This document shows positions 1 to 11,589 of a stretch of DNA of 64,000 nucleotides, in pieces. This DNA comes from Apodemus sylvaticus (lineage: Eukaryota > Chordata > Mammalia > Rodentia > Muridae). The stretch is from assembly GCF_947179515.1 (NCBI RefSeq), contig NC_067472.1, positions 77,620,184-77,684,183 of the forward strand. The letters run 5' to 3'. A program made the position numbers and the translations under genes. Each line of letters begins with the position of its first letter. The stretch's first letter is position 1. The notes beneath the pieces are model-generated. The model saw only the letters and a program-made list of their open reading frames with translations. It did no database searches and had not been told where the DNA came from.

Positions 1-607
1 AATGGGGGACTCCGATCAGGACCAGGTCAGTGCTGCCATCTCTATCCATGTCCACAGAACACAGAGACGCCCCAAAGTAGGAGCCGATCTGGGGGGCCGA
101 GCCTGAAGTCATCTAAGATGCCCGCTCTGGGCCAGGTCCTGCCTCTCTCCCAGCACCACAAGCTCCTCCATCGCCCCCAAGCCCCGTCGTCTCCTCCTCC
201 ACCCGCACACTGCTCAGTCTCACACTCCACCCTGCCTTCTTCCACACCAACCTGTGTCCCTCTGACTTCAGAGTTGGGCCTCCAGTGCCTGGATTCCTGG
301 GTAAAGATGACAACCTTCCCCGTGTGCTGGTGGCGAGGGGCCCCCAGGATCAGGCTGTGGGCCCCCTTCCAAAAGGCCAGTGCGGTGGAGTAACCTGAGG
401 GGCCCAGACTCAGCACCAAGGCTTCGCCTGTCTTCAGGCAGCTCCTCCTCCCCCCTCCTCCCACAGCCGCCTCTTACCCAGGTAAGCGTCCCTCATGTCC
501 ATGTTCTCCTGAGACATGTTGATGAAGGTGGGTCTCATATTTGGGGGGTATAAGAAGGCACCTCCAGACCAGCTGAAGCTTCCCACAGCCCCCAGAACTG
601 GTCCATC
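1..607 (-). CDS. Itgad: Itgad exons 11-13 (exon 13 cut by window), Itgax-like tract
   Basis: Exon 11 is 478-607, exon 12 is 252-394 and exon 13 starts at 88 and runs off the left edge. They encode beta-propeller blades: exon 11 has [15 protein letters not shown] and exon 13 has the calcium-binding DMDRDGSTD loop. Exons and introns together are about 97-98% identical to Itgax 43830-44468; exon 12 differs from Itgax at only three residues (T for I, T for M, N for K). Such intron identity is not seen elsewhere between the two genes. The reading frame within exons 11-13 is intact on its own. Calling these exons part of Itgad rests on position and strand; an assembly duplication of Itgax sequence is the alternative. 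Confidence 0.75.
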
Positions 608-3600
608 CTGGGAGGAAAGAATCCCAGGGCTGAGCAGGCTGGGACAGGCTGGACCGGGATGCTTTCCTAATCCAGCCAAACACCTTTCCTCATTCGCTCC
701 CTCAGTTTTCACCGGCAGCATCTCCTTTAACTCCTATCTCTCCATAGTTGCCCTTGCCCTTGTCAGCCCTGTTTCCTTCCTGCCCTTCCTGCATCTTCCT
801 TTCCTGACACGTGTTCTTCCTTCTCCTGTCCCAGCATAAGGCCTGCTCAAACCCAATATGTAGGTACCGTTCTGCTGGGAAGCCACCACCAGTCCCCTTG
901 GAATGTCACCTGAGTCCTTTCACAATTGAACCCCTGCTGTTTCTCTGTTCCCAAACAGAGGGACCCAACATCCCCAGCCCTTGTCCTCTCTCAGCTCCTC
1001 GATGACAAAGCCAGCCCCAGCCCCAGTGCCCTCAGGTACCCACGTCCATGTTTTCCAGCATTCCTTACTTAGGCCTTTAGACTTTTGACTATAGAGTACT
1101 TAGAAACATAAAAACATCCCCCCTCCCCCAAAGTGTTTAATGACCTTCTGAGCACCTCTGACATAGTTCCTGTGTCCAGTTCAAAACCAACCTGGTTTCA
1201 TTTCTGCCATACCCTGCCCAGCCCAAAAGTATTAGAAGAAAGTCTCTCTAGCTGCTCTGAACACATGTCCTCTTTCAAGCGAGTCTCACTGCACTGTCAG
1301 CTCTCTGGTCCATGCAGTCCTGGCCCTCCTACCTCTCTCCCTCGCTGCCCCTTGCTCGCTCTGCTCCTGCCGCATCTCTTTGTGTAGCACAACAGCTTGA
1401 CTTCTGCCCCAACCCCTTTTCGGTTTCTCTTCCCTCTAACTGCAGAACCTGTTTCTGAGAGTTTCCCGGAGGCTGGTCCATTGTCAGTGTCATCTGACCA
1501 TCTTTATTTTTCTATCCCAATACCCAGTGCAGTCTGCGAATTCTTCCTATGGGGTGTCTACCCACTGGCACGTGTGTTCCGTGAAAGAGCTTTGGCTGTC
1601 TCCTGCTCTTCTTTATCCCCAGACTGTGGATTGCAAGGATCAGTCGGAGCTTAAGGACAAATCTGCCCCGACCGCACCCCGCTCACAGAAGGCCCAGAAC
1701 CGATGCCCATTTATCAAGCACACATTCTACCCACCATTGTAAGAGCTGAGCTGAAACCTTCTTGTGACATCTCGTGCTGAAAGGAACTACTTGACCTTGA
1801 TTGGGTTCCTGTGGGGAAACATGTCACTTAGATTCTCCAAAGCTAGGAGCGCATTGAGGAGTCAGAACAGAAGGAAATGGGTTTGAAGGCCGAGCTCTAT
1901 AGAGAAAATGTGAGGTGACTTGTGATAAGGATGATCATCAGGACTACAGGGTAGCAATCCCCTTGGCCCCAAGGCCAGAGCTTGTTCCCACTTACCCTCA
2001 ATGGCAAAGATTTTCTCCTGAAGTTGCCTCTGGATACTGCGAAGTGCTACAAAGTTGCCCACCTTGAACACGTGGTCCTGTGGGGGCGCTGAGGCAATGG
2101 TGTTCAGCTCCTGCAGGGCAGCGGGCTCCCGGAAGGCATCTCCCACCTGCAACAGAGTGGCTTCTAAACAGCAGAAGCCCCCTGGACCTTCACTGGGTAG
2201 GGAGAAGGCAGGGTCTGTGAACCGAAGGAGGAAGAGACTGTACCCCAATAGCGTAGCGAATGACGCCAGCTTTCTCTGCCTCGGGGATGACGTCGCTGTA
2301 CTCCAGGGAGTCTCTGTATTTCTGCCCATCCGTGATGACGATTAGGATCTTCTTGGCACTTTTGCGGGCCCCATTCTTGCTATGAAATAGCTCTCTCCTG
2401 TCAGAGAATAAAGAGAAATGGTTATCGAGACATAATTGATTCTGGAAAGACAATTTGTGAAGGCTTTAGTTCTTCTGAATATGTTTGGAAGCCCAGCACA
2501 TGCCAAGCATGCTGTAAAAATTATTTAGTAGTCAATGGGGGCACAGATATGCAATCCAAGCCTTTGGAGGCTGGGACAGGAGAAGAATGAGTTCCAGGCC
2601 AGGCTAGGCTACATAGTGAGATATGGGGGACACACACACACACACACACACACATTCATGCACACATTCACACACACTCACACACACCCTGACTCTAATA
2701 CCTATCCCCTTAACTCTTACCAATTCCATTTTCATCACCTCAAAAAAGGGGGGAGAAGGGAGGAAGGAAGGAAAAGAGATAGGATTCGCTTTTGGAATGC
2801 TATTCTATTAAGAAGTGATTTGGAGACCACATCTGAGGCAGCAGCAGGCAGGAGGGGACTCACACCACTTTCTGGATGCCCGTGGCTGTGTACGTCAGGC
2901 CTTGCAGCTGGACAATGGCATCCACCAGGCTCTGGGGGCTCAGGCTGCTCTTGAATTCCGTGAAGGTAAAATGGGTCTTTAGGATGTTTGAATATTGCAT
3001 CAGGGAGAACTGCAAAAGCCAACAGAAGCCCCAGGTTCAGGATTCCCTCACAGTTCCTCCCTCCTTCATCCCTCCATTTGCCCTCCCCTCCCCTCCCCTT
3101 CATTCTCACCCCTTCTCTGAGGGGTGTGTGTGTGTGTGTATGAGTGTGTGGTGTGTGTGTATGGTATGTGTATGTGTGTGGTATGTGTGTGTGTATATAT
3201 ATATGTGTATGTATGTGTGTGTGGTGTGTGTGATGTGTGTGATGTGTGTATGTGGTGTGTGTGTGTATGGTATGAGTTGTGTGATATGTGTGTGTGTGGT
3301 ATGTGTGATGTGTGTATGTGGTGTGTGTATGTGTATGGTGTATGTGTGTTATGTGTGGTGTGTGTTATGTGTGTTGTGTGTGGGGGGTTATGTGGGGTGT
3401 GTGTGGGGAGTATGTATGGGAGGACATGGTATGTGGGGGATGTATGTGTGTGGGGGTATGTGTGTGTGGTGTGTGTGTGTGTGCGCGGACGTGTGTGGTA
3501 TGCTATGACATGCACGTGGAGGTCAGAGAGAAACGTTCAGGCGTTGATTCTGTCTTTCCACTACAGGTTCCAGGGCTGGGATTCAGGGCCCAGGCTTGTG

Positions 3601-6600
3601 CAACAAGTGCCCTACCCACTGAGCCATCTCACCAGTGGCCCACTGTTATTTTCAGTTAGTCTTTTCTCTTAGAAATTTGTATTTATAATTCATTCCCCAT
3701 GTACTTTAAGAAAAGATATCATTGATTATATAGAAAACACAGTAAGGGAAATTTCTTACTTGCTTGAATTATCTACAGTGAGGTTTCAGAGTTAAATTGT
3801 TGAATTAATACTTTTCTGCTGTCATGTGTTTGTTAGCTTGGTTGCTCTGTGTGTGTGTCGGGGGGGGGGGGTTCTGGAAAAGGTCATGTTATATTGTTCA
3901 ATTGAGCCTGAGCTCACATGACCCTGCTGCCTCGGTCTCCCAAGTGCTGGGATCACAGGCAAGCATGACTGTGCTCAGCTCTTTCAATGTTTTTAAAAAG
4001 CGTGGAACATGTGGATGCGCATGTTCCACAGGAGAACCTCTTGCGTTAGAGCTTAAATGAGCCCTGAACTGGCACATTGCCCTTGACTTAGCCCTGCCAC
4101 AGTCTCTTCCCCTGGACTTCCTCCCCCCCCCCCAGCTGGGCTGGCCTCTCCCAGCACCTGTGCCACCCGATCACAGGCCACAGTGTCCAGTATTTACCAA
4201 AGTGCCAGTGCCTGCAAACTGGTCTATCAAAACTTTGACAAAGTTCTTCATTTGGTTAAAGTCACTTTGCTCAATACTGCCAGAACCATCAATCAGGAAA
4301 GCAATGTCCATCTCTTGTCCTGGACACTCTGGGGTGAAGGAGAGAGGAGTCAGATGCACGTGTAGACTACAACCACCTCCTGGAGCCCAGATACCTCCTT
4401 AATCAACAGAGGAAGGAGGCCCGAGGCTGCACTCATTCACGCAAATCTTCATCAAATACACCCTCTCTCTGGTGTTATGAAGTGCAGGAGGAAAGGTGGT
4501 TCAGGATGACATTCTGGCACTAAAGTGCCTGTCCCTGCCACTCCTAAGCTGATGAGTTTAGGCAAGTTGCCTAGTTTCTCTGGACTTCAGCTTCCCTATC
4601 TCTAAGATGAGGATTACAGTCATGCCCACCACATCAGATTACTGCAACAGCAAACATCTACATTAGTACAGGGGATGACGGCCTTCTGTAAGGATTGTTG
4701 TCCCCACAATCGCATATGCCAGGAATTCTTGAGGCTTGCAGAAAGCACCAGCAGAGAATGATGGGTAAGGCGCCAGGTCTACCCCCTTCCAATACTACGG
4801 CATTCATTTCCAGCTACACAGAGCTGGCCAGCAATAGCACTCAGTGTCCCAAGAATCCCTCAGGACAGGTGTGTTGCTAGGGTTACCCCCCTACATATGG
4901 GGTCAACCAGTGTCCAAACTCCCAGGTCCTGGAAGCATCTATAAGAAGCAGATCACCGTTCTCCTTGCTGTTGTGTGACAGACCTTTCCAGATGCAACCC
5001 AGAGTCACCCCAGAGAGGGAACCACAATAGACCAAAGTAACAATTGCTGCACAGTCCAGTTTAGAGCTTCTAACAGGAGCATGGTGAGTGGTCCCTGACG
5101 GGGTGACTCAAAAGCCACTGTATCACCAAAAATCCTACCCAAGCACAGGTTCTAGACAGCACAGGAAATCTGCAGGCTTAGAGTTCTCTGTACACCTTGC
5201 AGGCAGCTCAGGAGCCTCTCAGCCCTTCCTGCAGAGACTGCTTCCCTGAGAAGGGAAGTGCTAACTGGTACTTGCCTTCTACCCACACAACTCTCCTCTT
5301 GCTTACCGGCATTACTCTCAAAAACATTTGCAAACCTCAGAATCTGTTTCTGGGAAGAGCTGGCTGCACAGCCCTAACTTTCAAAAAGATACTACCTCTG
5401 ATCTCACGGAAGTCAGTCACACTGTAAGGAGAAAGCCGTACCGCATGTATATACATAGGCAGGGCCTTTCAGATTGTCCCCTCATTCACGCTGAGGTCAT
5501 GGGCTATGTGCAGGATTCTGCTGTCACCCTCACTAACACCTATATCCTGTGTTATGCACAAGGTGGTGAGCAAGCTGACCAGCACAACCCTGAGGTGTCA
5601 CACCCAGGGTTCAAAGTTACAGCTTACCTCCCACCAGCCCTCAAAGCAAAAAGTCTTTTTCCTCTCTCTGCTCCCCCATCCCCCATTCCTGTTCCACTCA
5701 CCAGAGCCTTGGGGATGCTGGGAGAAGTGGAGGATCACCACTTCCCTTTCTGCTTCTGCAGTGACCACAGTCTCGGGTTTCCCCTCTTCTGTGGACCAAG
5801 GGATTTTCTGGTGCGTGTGATGATGGGACCAACAGCTAACCTTACAGAGTGCTGCTGGACCCTGGTCTCATCATCTCATATACATATTAGTAATCTTACC
5901 GTTCAGTAACCGAATGCAGTAGACACTACCGCATCACCCACACACCTGAGTAGCCTCTGCCCTGTATTGCTGCTCATTCTTTCAGCCTACAATAAAATAA
6001 CCATCCTTGTTTTCTATCAGGTTTATGACAAGCTCTGTCAAATGTCTCCTCTGTTTCTTTACCCTCACCCATTTTCTTGCTTGCTTGCTTGTTTTCCTGC
6101 TTTCTTTCTTTCTTTTCTTTCTTTCTTCCTTCCTTCCTTTCTTTCTTTCTTCCTTCACTTTACATCCTGATTGAAGCCCTCACCTGCTTCCTCTCCTCCC
6201 AGTCCCACTGTCACAAATCTCTCCCCCATTACCCCTTCCCCATCACCTCAGAGAAGTGGAAGACCCCTTGAGTACCACCCAGCTCTGGGATATCACATTG
6301 CAGCACAACTAAATGCATCCTCTCCACCAGCAAGTGCCTGAATAGAGCGGATCCGTCTCACAAAGCAACCAGGCAAAGGATGGCTGAGCTCTGTGGCCTC
6401 TTTCCATCCGTGGGCTCCTCTGAGTTGTTTTCTCACCAGTTAAACCTACCCACCAGCCATCAGCCTTATAGAGAGGCAACTAGAAGATGACCTCACCCTC
6501 ACTGCCAGCACCCACCGCTTCCTGGTCCAATATGGTAGACAGTTCTTTCTAATTCTACCAAACCTGCTCCTATTGTACCTCGTTTATGCTCCGATGTTCT

Positions 6601-9600
6601 TGGAAGCCAACCTTGTGACATCCAGGGACATCTATGAATAGACAATGACCTCTATGGGCTGGTGTCATTGCTGCTGCTCTAACATGGACTAAATGGTCAC
6701 TGTTGGCGGCCTCGTGGCTTCTGCAGTCTAAGGCACTTCTCTCAGTGAGCATCCTGCATGGCCCCTGGTCCTCAGGTTAGAGATCAGGCTCTTTATCTGT
6801 ACCGACCTTCAAGGCAAATGCAGTTGTTTGACGGAATATTACTAATAAGGGTTATCATATGCTATGTGCCAGACAGGGATCTAATCATTTTGTGTACCTT
6901 AAATTCTTTCATCTTTATAACTACATGAACACTAACTCCATTTTCTCAATGAGTACGCTAAAGTCCAAAGAAAGGTGCTATCACCTGGATACATGAAAAA
7001 GCTTGAACCTAGATATGCCACGGTTATGAAGACTGACTCTCAATGAGACAACACCAAGACCCCATTTTCCCACGGACAACACCAACACGCCCACACTGTG
7101 CATTTCACTTCCTACAGCTCTGCTGTCCTCACCCCCACCCCACTGACAGAGAGTTTGGAGAGTCTGGGGGACTTAGTCAGAAGCCACCCACGCCTGTCTT
7201 CCTTGTGGATTTCTCTCCCTTATGGTATGTTTTTGTGGAAAGAGGAAAACCGAGGAGTGTCTAGACACCCGTAGCAACTGTGAGACCTTCACATCCGGCT
7301 TGGCCAGCTCGCAAGCTCTCCTCCGATCCAGTCACAGCCAACTGGAGTTCCTGTCCTCTTCACCAGCAAATGCTCCCACCCAGCTCTTGAGCTTGCCAAG
7401 GCTTCTCCTAAGTCACACGCAGCCCTCCAGAAAGGGGCAGGAACACTCCTAATTCTCCAACCACAGGATGCCAGCTCTGCTCCCCAAAGGTCTCATCTCC
7501 AACAAACCCACCTGGCATGGTAGCAGGGACTGCCCGGATGAGCTGCAAGCTGGAGCCTAGAAGGAGGCAGGAACCTTTTGCATACATGTTCTTTGCACAA
7601 GCTCTCTGTGCAGTTGGACCACAAGCCTGAAAACAGAGGCTGTCTCTGTGAGCATCGCTTCCAGGGCATATTCATCCTCCCCAACTCCCATCTGTAACCC
7701 CAGCTTCCTCTCATGACTTTTCTGGGATGCAGAGAACTCACCAGCAACTGGAAGTTATTGGTGGCAGCAACCAGAGACAGGCCCAGGGACATGTTCACTG
7801 CCTCTAGGGGAACTGAGAAGACAGATACACAGTCATGCTCAACCACGTAGCTTCATTGAGGGGGACAGTCTTAGCTGCAGTCTGCTAAGAGGAACACATC
7901 AGGAGAGCTGGGGCCCTGACACCTGGGACGATCACTCACTGTGCAGTAAGATGGGCCGGCACACACCAGTGGTAGGTGCACAGTCATACAATTGTCCTGT
8001 TTGGTTAACTGCCACCACCTCCAGAGGGGCTCCCACCACGAGTCTAGAGGAACAATCACAATACACAGTCATAGTAGGAACAGAGACACACTGAGTACAT
8101 GGAAATGTCTTGCTGTGAGGAAGTAAGACTTTGTGGGGAAGGTCTGGTCAAGAGGTCATGTTTTATCCACCTGTGTGCAAGGGGTGCTTCCTGGTTTGTT
8201 TTTCATGCACATGCATGTGTATATTCTTTCACATGCATGAATGTGTAGATACGTGTGTATCTGAGTGAATAAACAGTTTGGGTCTTCCCCCAAAAAATTT
8301 TGCACTAAAATGACATTTCCCATCACTTTAAGAATCTGCCATTCTTAAATGCAATGGGAAATCACATCTGCGATTGAGTCACATCGAGTTAAATAGGACA
8401 ACTTCCTGAGATCATAAGCAAGGGATTATAGTCAATTAAAAAATGTAAATATGTGTAGACCAGGTTGTCCTCGAACTCAGATCCACCTGCCTCTGCCTCT
8501 TCAGCATATCCTACCCGCCTGCACAAAAACTGTGCGCTTCCTGAGGTTGGAGATTTTTTTTTTCTCCTAGTCTCTTGGCAGTTTTAAGCACCCTCTACCA
8601 ATTCCTCAAGCTCTAAATACTTTTGGAGTAACTTCATCAACCTTAACCACGCCAAGCTCATGCCAGGAGAGGCCAGCACAGTGGCCACTTGGCAGAAATG
8701 GAGTAGCTCTGCAGAGACACAGAGAGCTAAGTGGCTTTTGTGGGCTAAGACCTCCAACTCCCAGAATTCTATTCTTTCCTTCCAAAACACAAATGCAGAG
8801 GTGAAACCATTAACAATACTAGGAGCCAGAGAATAGAAAGCTAAGCTGTGGGTATATAGAGTGTGGATACGGTGTGATTACACCGACCACACACAGAGAC
8901 GCCCTGGTGAGAGGTCAGGGTCAAAGGTTCCTGTTCAAGGCCAGGTCTTACCTATACTTTTATGGCCTTCCCTGGGCCCATTAACAATAAATGAAGGTGT
9001 CAGGAGCCCCAGAAGAGTCATGGAAGGACTTTTCTGTCACCTAAGGGGCATTTCTCCCAGCTACCTCCAGCAGCTACCTGCCTACATGACCTGAAAAGAG
9101 TTGACATAAGAGAGCAGGCAGGGCCTTCCTACCGAGATCCAGCAAACTGTACCACTGTCTGTCCAAAGCTGGGTGCATCCTCTCTGAAAACGATGGGCTT
9201 CTCCACATCCAGGTTAGACCCATGACAGCAAGCCAGGACTGGGGAATACAGTAGGAGGGTTGGAAGTCATCAAGGCAGCCAAATCCCCAGGGGGCCTCCT
9301 AATTCTCCACCCCACTCCAGTTCTGGATGTCACCTGCACAAGAGAACTACCCCGCCTCCTCCCACTGTGCCTCCACCGTGGTTTCAGGCTAGCCCTTTAT
9401 GTGGTCCTCATCCTTCTCCCTCTCTCAAAAATAGCCAAACTCAAGCCAATGAGATGGCTCAGCTCCCTGCTACCAAGTCTGATGATCTGAATTCAATCTC
9501 TGGGATTGTCCCCACAAGGAAAGGAGAGAACTGACTCGGTAAGTTGTTCTCTGACCCTCACCTGCATGCCACACCATTCATGAACTCCCCCAACACATAC

Positions 9601-10924
9601 ATGCACACAAAATAAATAACGATGTTACACTTAAAAAATAAGCCAATGAAAACACCCAACAGATGTGGTAGCTCCTGCCGCTGATCTCAGCACTTGGGAG
9701 GCAGAGGCATGAAGAGATTATAAATTTCATGCTGGCCTGGTTGACATAGTGAGTTTCGGGCCAGCCAGAGAGACATGCAAGACCCTGTCTCAAAGAAATA
9801 AAACAGTGAACAAAGGGTTGCAGACGCCAACAGTTCAGGGCAATGTCCCCTCCAAGCTGTTTCAAAGGACATCAGGAGCTGGAATTAGGCCATATACTGT
9901 TAGCTCTGGAATGCCTCCCTCTCCCTTTTAGGCCTGGAGACTGAGTTGGAGCTTTGTACACATCGCTTCTCGGGCTTTTGGCTAAGATCAAGTGTAGAGC
10001 TTTGCATGTGCTAGGCTATCCCCACAGGCAGATCCCCTCCACATTACAGCCACTTGCCAGTGCATGCCGGATCTCAGCATGCGCTCCTGACCCTTAAGTC
10101 GCACTCCCCTTTCTGACGACTAAAGCCCAAAGCCTCAGTGACCCTCTCTACCTTTCAGAAAGCCCTTCTGCTCCCTTACACCCCCAAGCAACCGTCTTTC
10201 CTCCTCCGTTCCACTGGAATTCCCAACTGTCTCTGGATGCTGGAGTCTACTCCACAAAGTCAGGAACAAGGACACTCCAAAACGGTTTTCTGTCTGAGTA
10301 GGTGCCAGAGAGACATTTGATCCTGGAGTTCAGATGTTTAGAGAACTGGGACCGTGTGGCTCCCTGCTCCTTCCTGCCTCAAGTGACTCCCCTTTTTTAG
10401 CCAGACTGAACCCCTCAGGGGAAGATGAAGTCAGCAGGCACCAGGAAACAGACGGGGCTCTTTCTAAGGGTGCATCCATGAGCAGGCCCAGGACCCAGAC
10501 CTGACATCTCTAAAGAGAAGCTGTAAATCTGAGCTTCTGTGTGAGTCTGAATTTTAAATGATATATCAATGTGGTCCCAGACTTCAAATTGTGGCTATTC
10601 TCCTGACAGCAGTGGGACCTACCTACTGGAAGTCAAGACTTGGAGAACACCCAGGTCCTCCGAGGTGGGATCCAACCTTGTCTCCTACCTGGTGGCTTCT
10701 GCATCCTTTCCTGTATACCTCTGTATATGAGCTTCAGCCGTTTGCTCTGCACACGCTCTGCTCACGAAGGCAAGTTGTCCTTTGATTCAGGCCCCTGCCC
10801 TGTCCCTGACTCTTCCTAAGAGATGACCTACAGTACCCAGGTAACCCGCCAGGTGGAGACGACCCACAGACCCCCTTCCTCACTTACCCCAGCCACACAG
10901 GAGGATCACAGCCCCACAGGCCAT
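1..10924 (-). CDS. Itgad: Integrin alpha-D (CD11d), 5' half of gene, truncated by window edge
   Basis: Partial gene for the alpha-D subunit, which pairs with beta-2 integrin (CD18) at the leukocyte surface and binds ICAM/VCAM-type ligands (family knowledge). Coding exons read from the sequence: 10888-10924, 9133-9238, 7940-8043, 7742-7812, 7512-7626, 4198-4328, 2864-3009, 2244-2397, 1996-2146, then 478-607, 252-394 and 1-88 (cut off). All have GT donors and AG acceptors. The first nine exons have the same lengths and phases as those of the Itgax copy in this window. I assign Itgad rather than Itgam because the I-domain exons resemble human ITGAD (for example TDGQKY followed by YSDVIP) and because the gene lies downstream of Itgax, as in mouse. 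The expected exon 10 (about 74 nt, encoding the serine-rich SSSSF segment) was not found between 608 and 1995. Without it exon 9 (phase 1) and exon 11 (phase 0) do not join in frame. Confidence 0.88.
608..1995 (-). other. Itgad: Itgad exon 9-11 interval, no exon 10 recognised
   Basis: About 1.4 kb between exons 9 and 11. It is pyrimidine-rich on the plus strand and contains no repeat I can name. The Itgax counterpart of exon 10 is 74 nt and lies only 153 bp upstream of exon 11. I read this interval on the minus strand for a serine-rich SSSSF...SQEGFS segment bounded by AG and GT and found none. The Itgax-like identity ends near 638. Confidence 0.6.
1996..4328 (-). CDS. Itgad: Itgad exons 6-9: inserted I domain (von Willebrand A)
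   Basis: These exons encode the metal-dependent ligand-binding I domain, residues about 145-338. The MIDAS DxSxS motif is D158-G-S160-G-S162 in exon 6 (4198-4328). The conserved threonine lies in the GLTYTATG stretch of exon 7 (2864-3009). The second MIDAS aspartate is in VITDG of exon 8 (2244-2397). Exon 9 (1996-2146) ends with the C-terminal helix sequence EKIFAIEG, just as in Itgax. All key metal-binding residues are present, so this part looks functional. The exon 9 donor (GAGG then gtaagt) is strong. Intron 7 (2398-2863) and intron 6 (3010-4197) carry CA/TG-rich repeats. Confidence 0.9.
2532..2695 (+). repeat. Degenerate B1-like SINE followed by (CA)n
   Basis: A diverged B1-type body (GGAGGCTGGGACAGGAG, then GAGTTCCAGGCCAGGCTAGG) runs into a CA repeat at about 2630-2690. 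It lies in Itgad intron 7. Confidence 0.55.
3122..3500 (+). repeat. Long TG-rich microsatellite
   Basis: About 375 bp of TG/TATG/GTGTG repeats in Itgad intron 6, just upstream (in gene orientation) of exon 7. It creates long spurious reading frames rich in Cys/Val or His/Thr that are not genes. Confidence 0.95.
3505..3645 (-). repeat. B3-like SINE fragment, antisense
   Basis: Reads GGAGGTCAGAG at one end and CCACTGAGCCATCTCACCAG at the other, the antisense tRNA-like end of a B2/B3 SINE. Confidence 0.55.
3900..3985 (-). repeat. B1 SINE fragment, antisense
   Basis: Contains CTCCCAAGTGCTGGGATCAC followed by AGGCAAGCATGACTGTGC, the antisense 5' end of B1. It follows a poly-G run at about 3859-3870. 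Confidence 0.6.
4490..4640 (+). repeat. MIR-like ancient SINE
   Basis: Shows the MIR core pattern GGCAAGTTGCCTAGTTTCTC, then CAGCTTCCCTATCTCTAAGA, in Itgad intron 5. Confidence 0.5.
6070..6165 (+). repeat. CT-rich simple repeat
   Basis: TTGC and TTTC/TTCC tetranucleotide repeats in Itgad intron 5. Confidence 0.85.
6835..6990 (+). repeat. MIR-like ancient SINE
   Basis: Contains CTATGTGCCAGACAGGGATC, then an AT-rich stretch and AACTCCATTTTCTCAATGAG, in the order of a MIR. Confidence 0.5.
7512..10924 (-). CDS. Itgad: Itgad exons 1-5: signal peptide and first beta-propeller blades
   Basis: Exon 1 (10888-10924) starts at the ATG at 10924 and encodes [12 protein letters not shown]. Exon 2 completes the signal peptide with VLACCHG, so the mature chain begins near SNLDVEKP, matching the FNLDxE start of alpha-X and alpha-M. 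Exon 3 has VVGAPLE followed by NQTG, a conserved N-glycosylation site. Exon 4 has [11 protein letters not shown], typical of beta-2 alpha chains. Exon 5 begins ACGPT. Cumulative phase is 1, 2, 1, 0, 1, identical to Itgax exons 1-5. Introns 1 and 2 carry B3, B1 and U2-derived sequence described separately. The start is well supported by the signal peptide. Confidence 0.9.
9447..9635 (+). repeat. B3 SINE
   Basis: Starts GATGGCTCAG, contains CTGATGATCTGAATTCAATC and AGGAGAGAACTGACTCGGTA, and ends in an ATAAATAA-type tail. It lies in Itgad intron 1. Confidence 0.75.
9656..9806 (+). repeat. B1 SINE
   Basis: Contains TCAGCACTTGGGAGGCAGAG and ends near AAGACCCTGTCTCAAAGAAA. Directly follows the B3 in Itgad intron 1. 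Confidence 0.75.
9962..9997 (+). pseudogene. U2 snRNA 5'-end fragment
   Basis: Thirty-six bases match the first 36 nt of U2 snRNA with one substitution (GGCC read as GGGC), starting exactly at U2 position 1 and including the TTTTGGCTAAGATC stretch. The match stops at position 36 and sequence resembling a SINE tRNA-type part (AGCTTTGCATGTGCTAGGC) follows. Too short to be functional; likely a retroposed chimera. Confidence 0.8.
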
Positions 10925-11010
10925 CACTGAGCAGTGCACTGGGAAGTAGAGATCTGTACAGCCTGCAGGGTGCTAAAACCTCCCTGGGGGTAATTAAAAT
11001 AATGACTCAG
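10925..11010 (-). promoter_or_regulatory. Itgad: Itgad 5' UTR and probable proximal promoter
   Basis: Sequence directly upstream of the Itgad ATG. No TATA box is visible, as usual for beta-2 integrin alpha genes. A GGGAAGTAGAG stretch (plus strand, near 10940) fits an ETS/PU.1-type core, which is known to drive myeloid expression of this family. The transcription start cannot be placed from sequence alone. Confidence 0.35.
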
Positions 11011-11589
11011 GACCTCAAGGGGTGGGAGGAGGGACTTGATAGGGGAAAGGGCTTTGGTTAATAGAATATGCAGGGCAGAGGCAAAAGACACCCCACAAAG
11101 AAATGTCCAATACTTCCCCTCTTGTTACCTACTGGACGCTTGCTTCCTTCTCCTGGAGACTGTCCTCTTCTAGCTGTAGTTAGCCAGGTGGTAGTGGGAT
11201 TTGGTACTACAGGGGTGTAGGTATCTGGGGCCTCAGGGTTTTCTAAGGCTGCATAAGAGTAGAAAGGGAAGAAACTGAACAGCCAGCCAGCATAGAGGCT
11301 GTATAGCACATGAATGGGAACCGAAAGACCTTGGTGGCTACCCCAGACAGTCAAGTGGTAAGGACTGGGGGTTGGAGGGGTCTGCCCTGGGTCTGGTGTT
11401 GGCTAAAGAAGTACTTTGCATACAGGCTATGGTTGTATAGTTTGGTGTTCTTATGAGACCCCTAACAGTGGGAGTTGGGGGGTGTCTCTAACGCTTTCGC
11501 CTGTTTTGGGGACCCTTTCCCTCCTACCGGGTTGCCTCATCCAGCCTTGATATAAGGGTTTGTATCTAGTCTGATTGTAACTCATTATG

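Larger units (their letters stand above)
4329..7511 (-). other. Itgad: Itgad intron 5
   Basis: A 3.2 kb intron between the N-terminal propeller exons and the I-domain exons, the same position as intron 5 of Itgax (1.4 kb). It holds two MIR-like SINE fragments (about 4490-4640 and 6840-6990) and a CT-rich tract near 6070-6160. I see no extra exon with coding similarity to integrins. Confidence 0.7.

Noticed and set aside
2876..3672. Long Cys/Val-rich frames (plus) and His/Thr-rich frames (minus)
   Set aside because: They are produced by the TG/TATG microsatellite in Itgad intron 6.
9962..9997. Functional U2 snRNA gene
   Set aside because: Only the first 36 nt are present, with a substitution and no proximal sequence element or 3' box seen.
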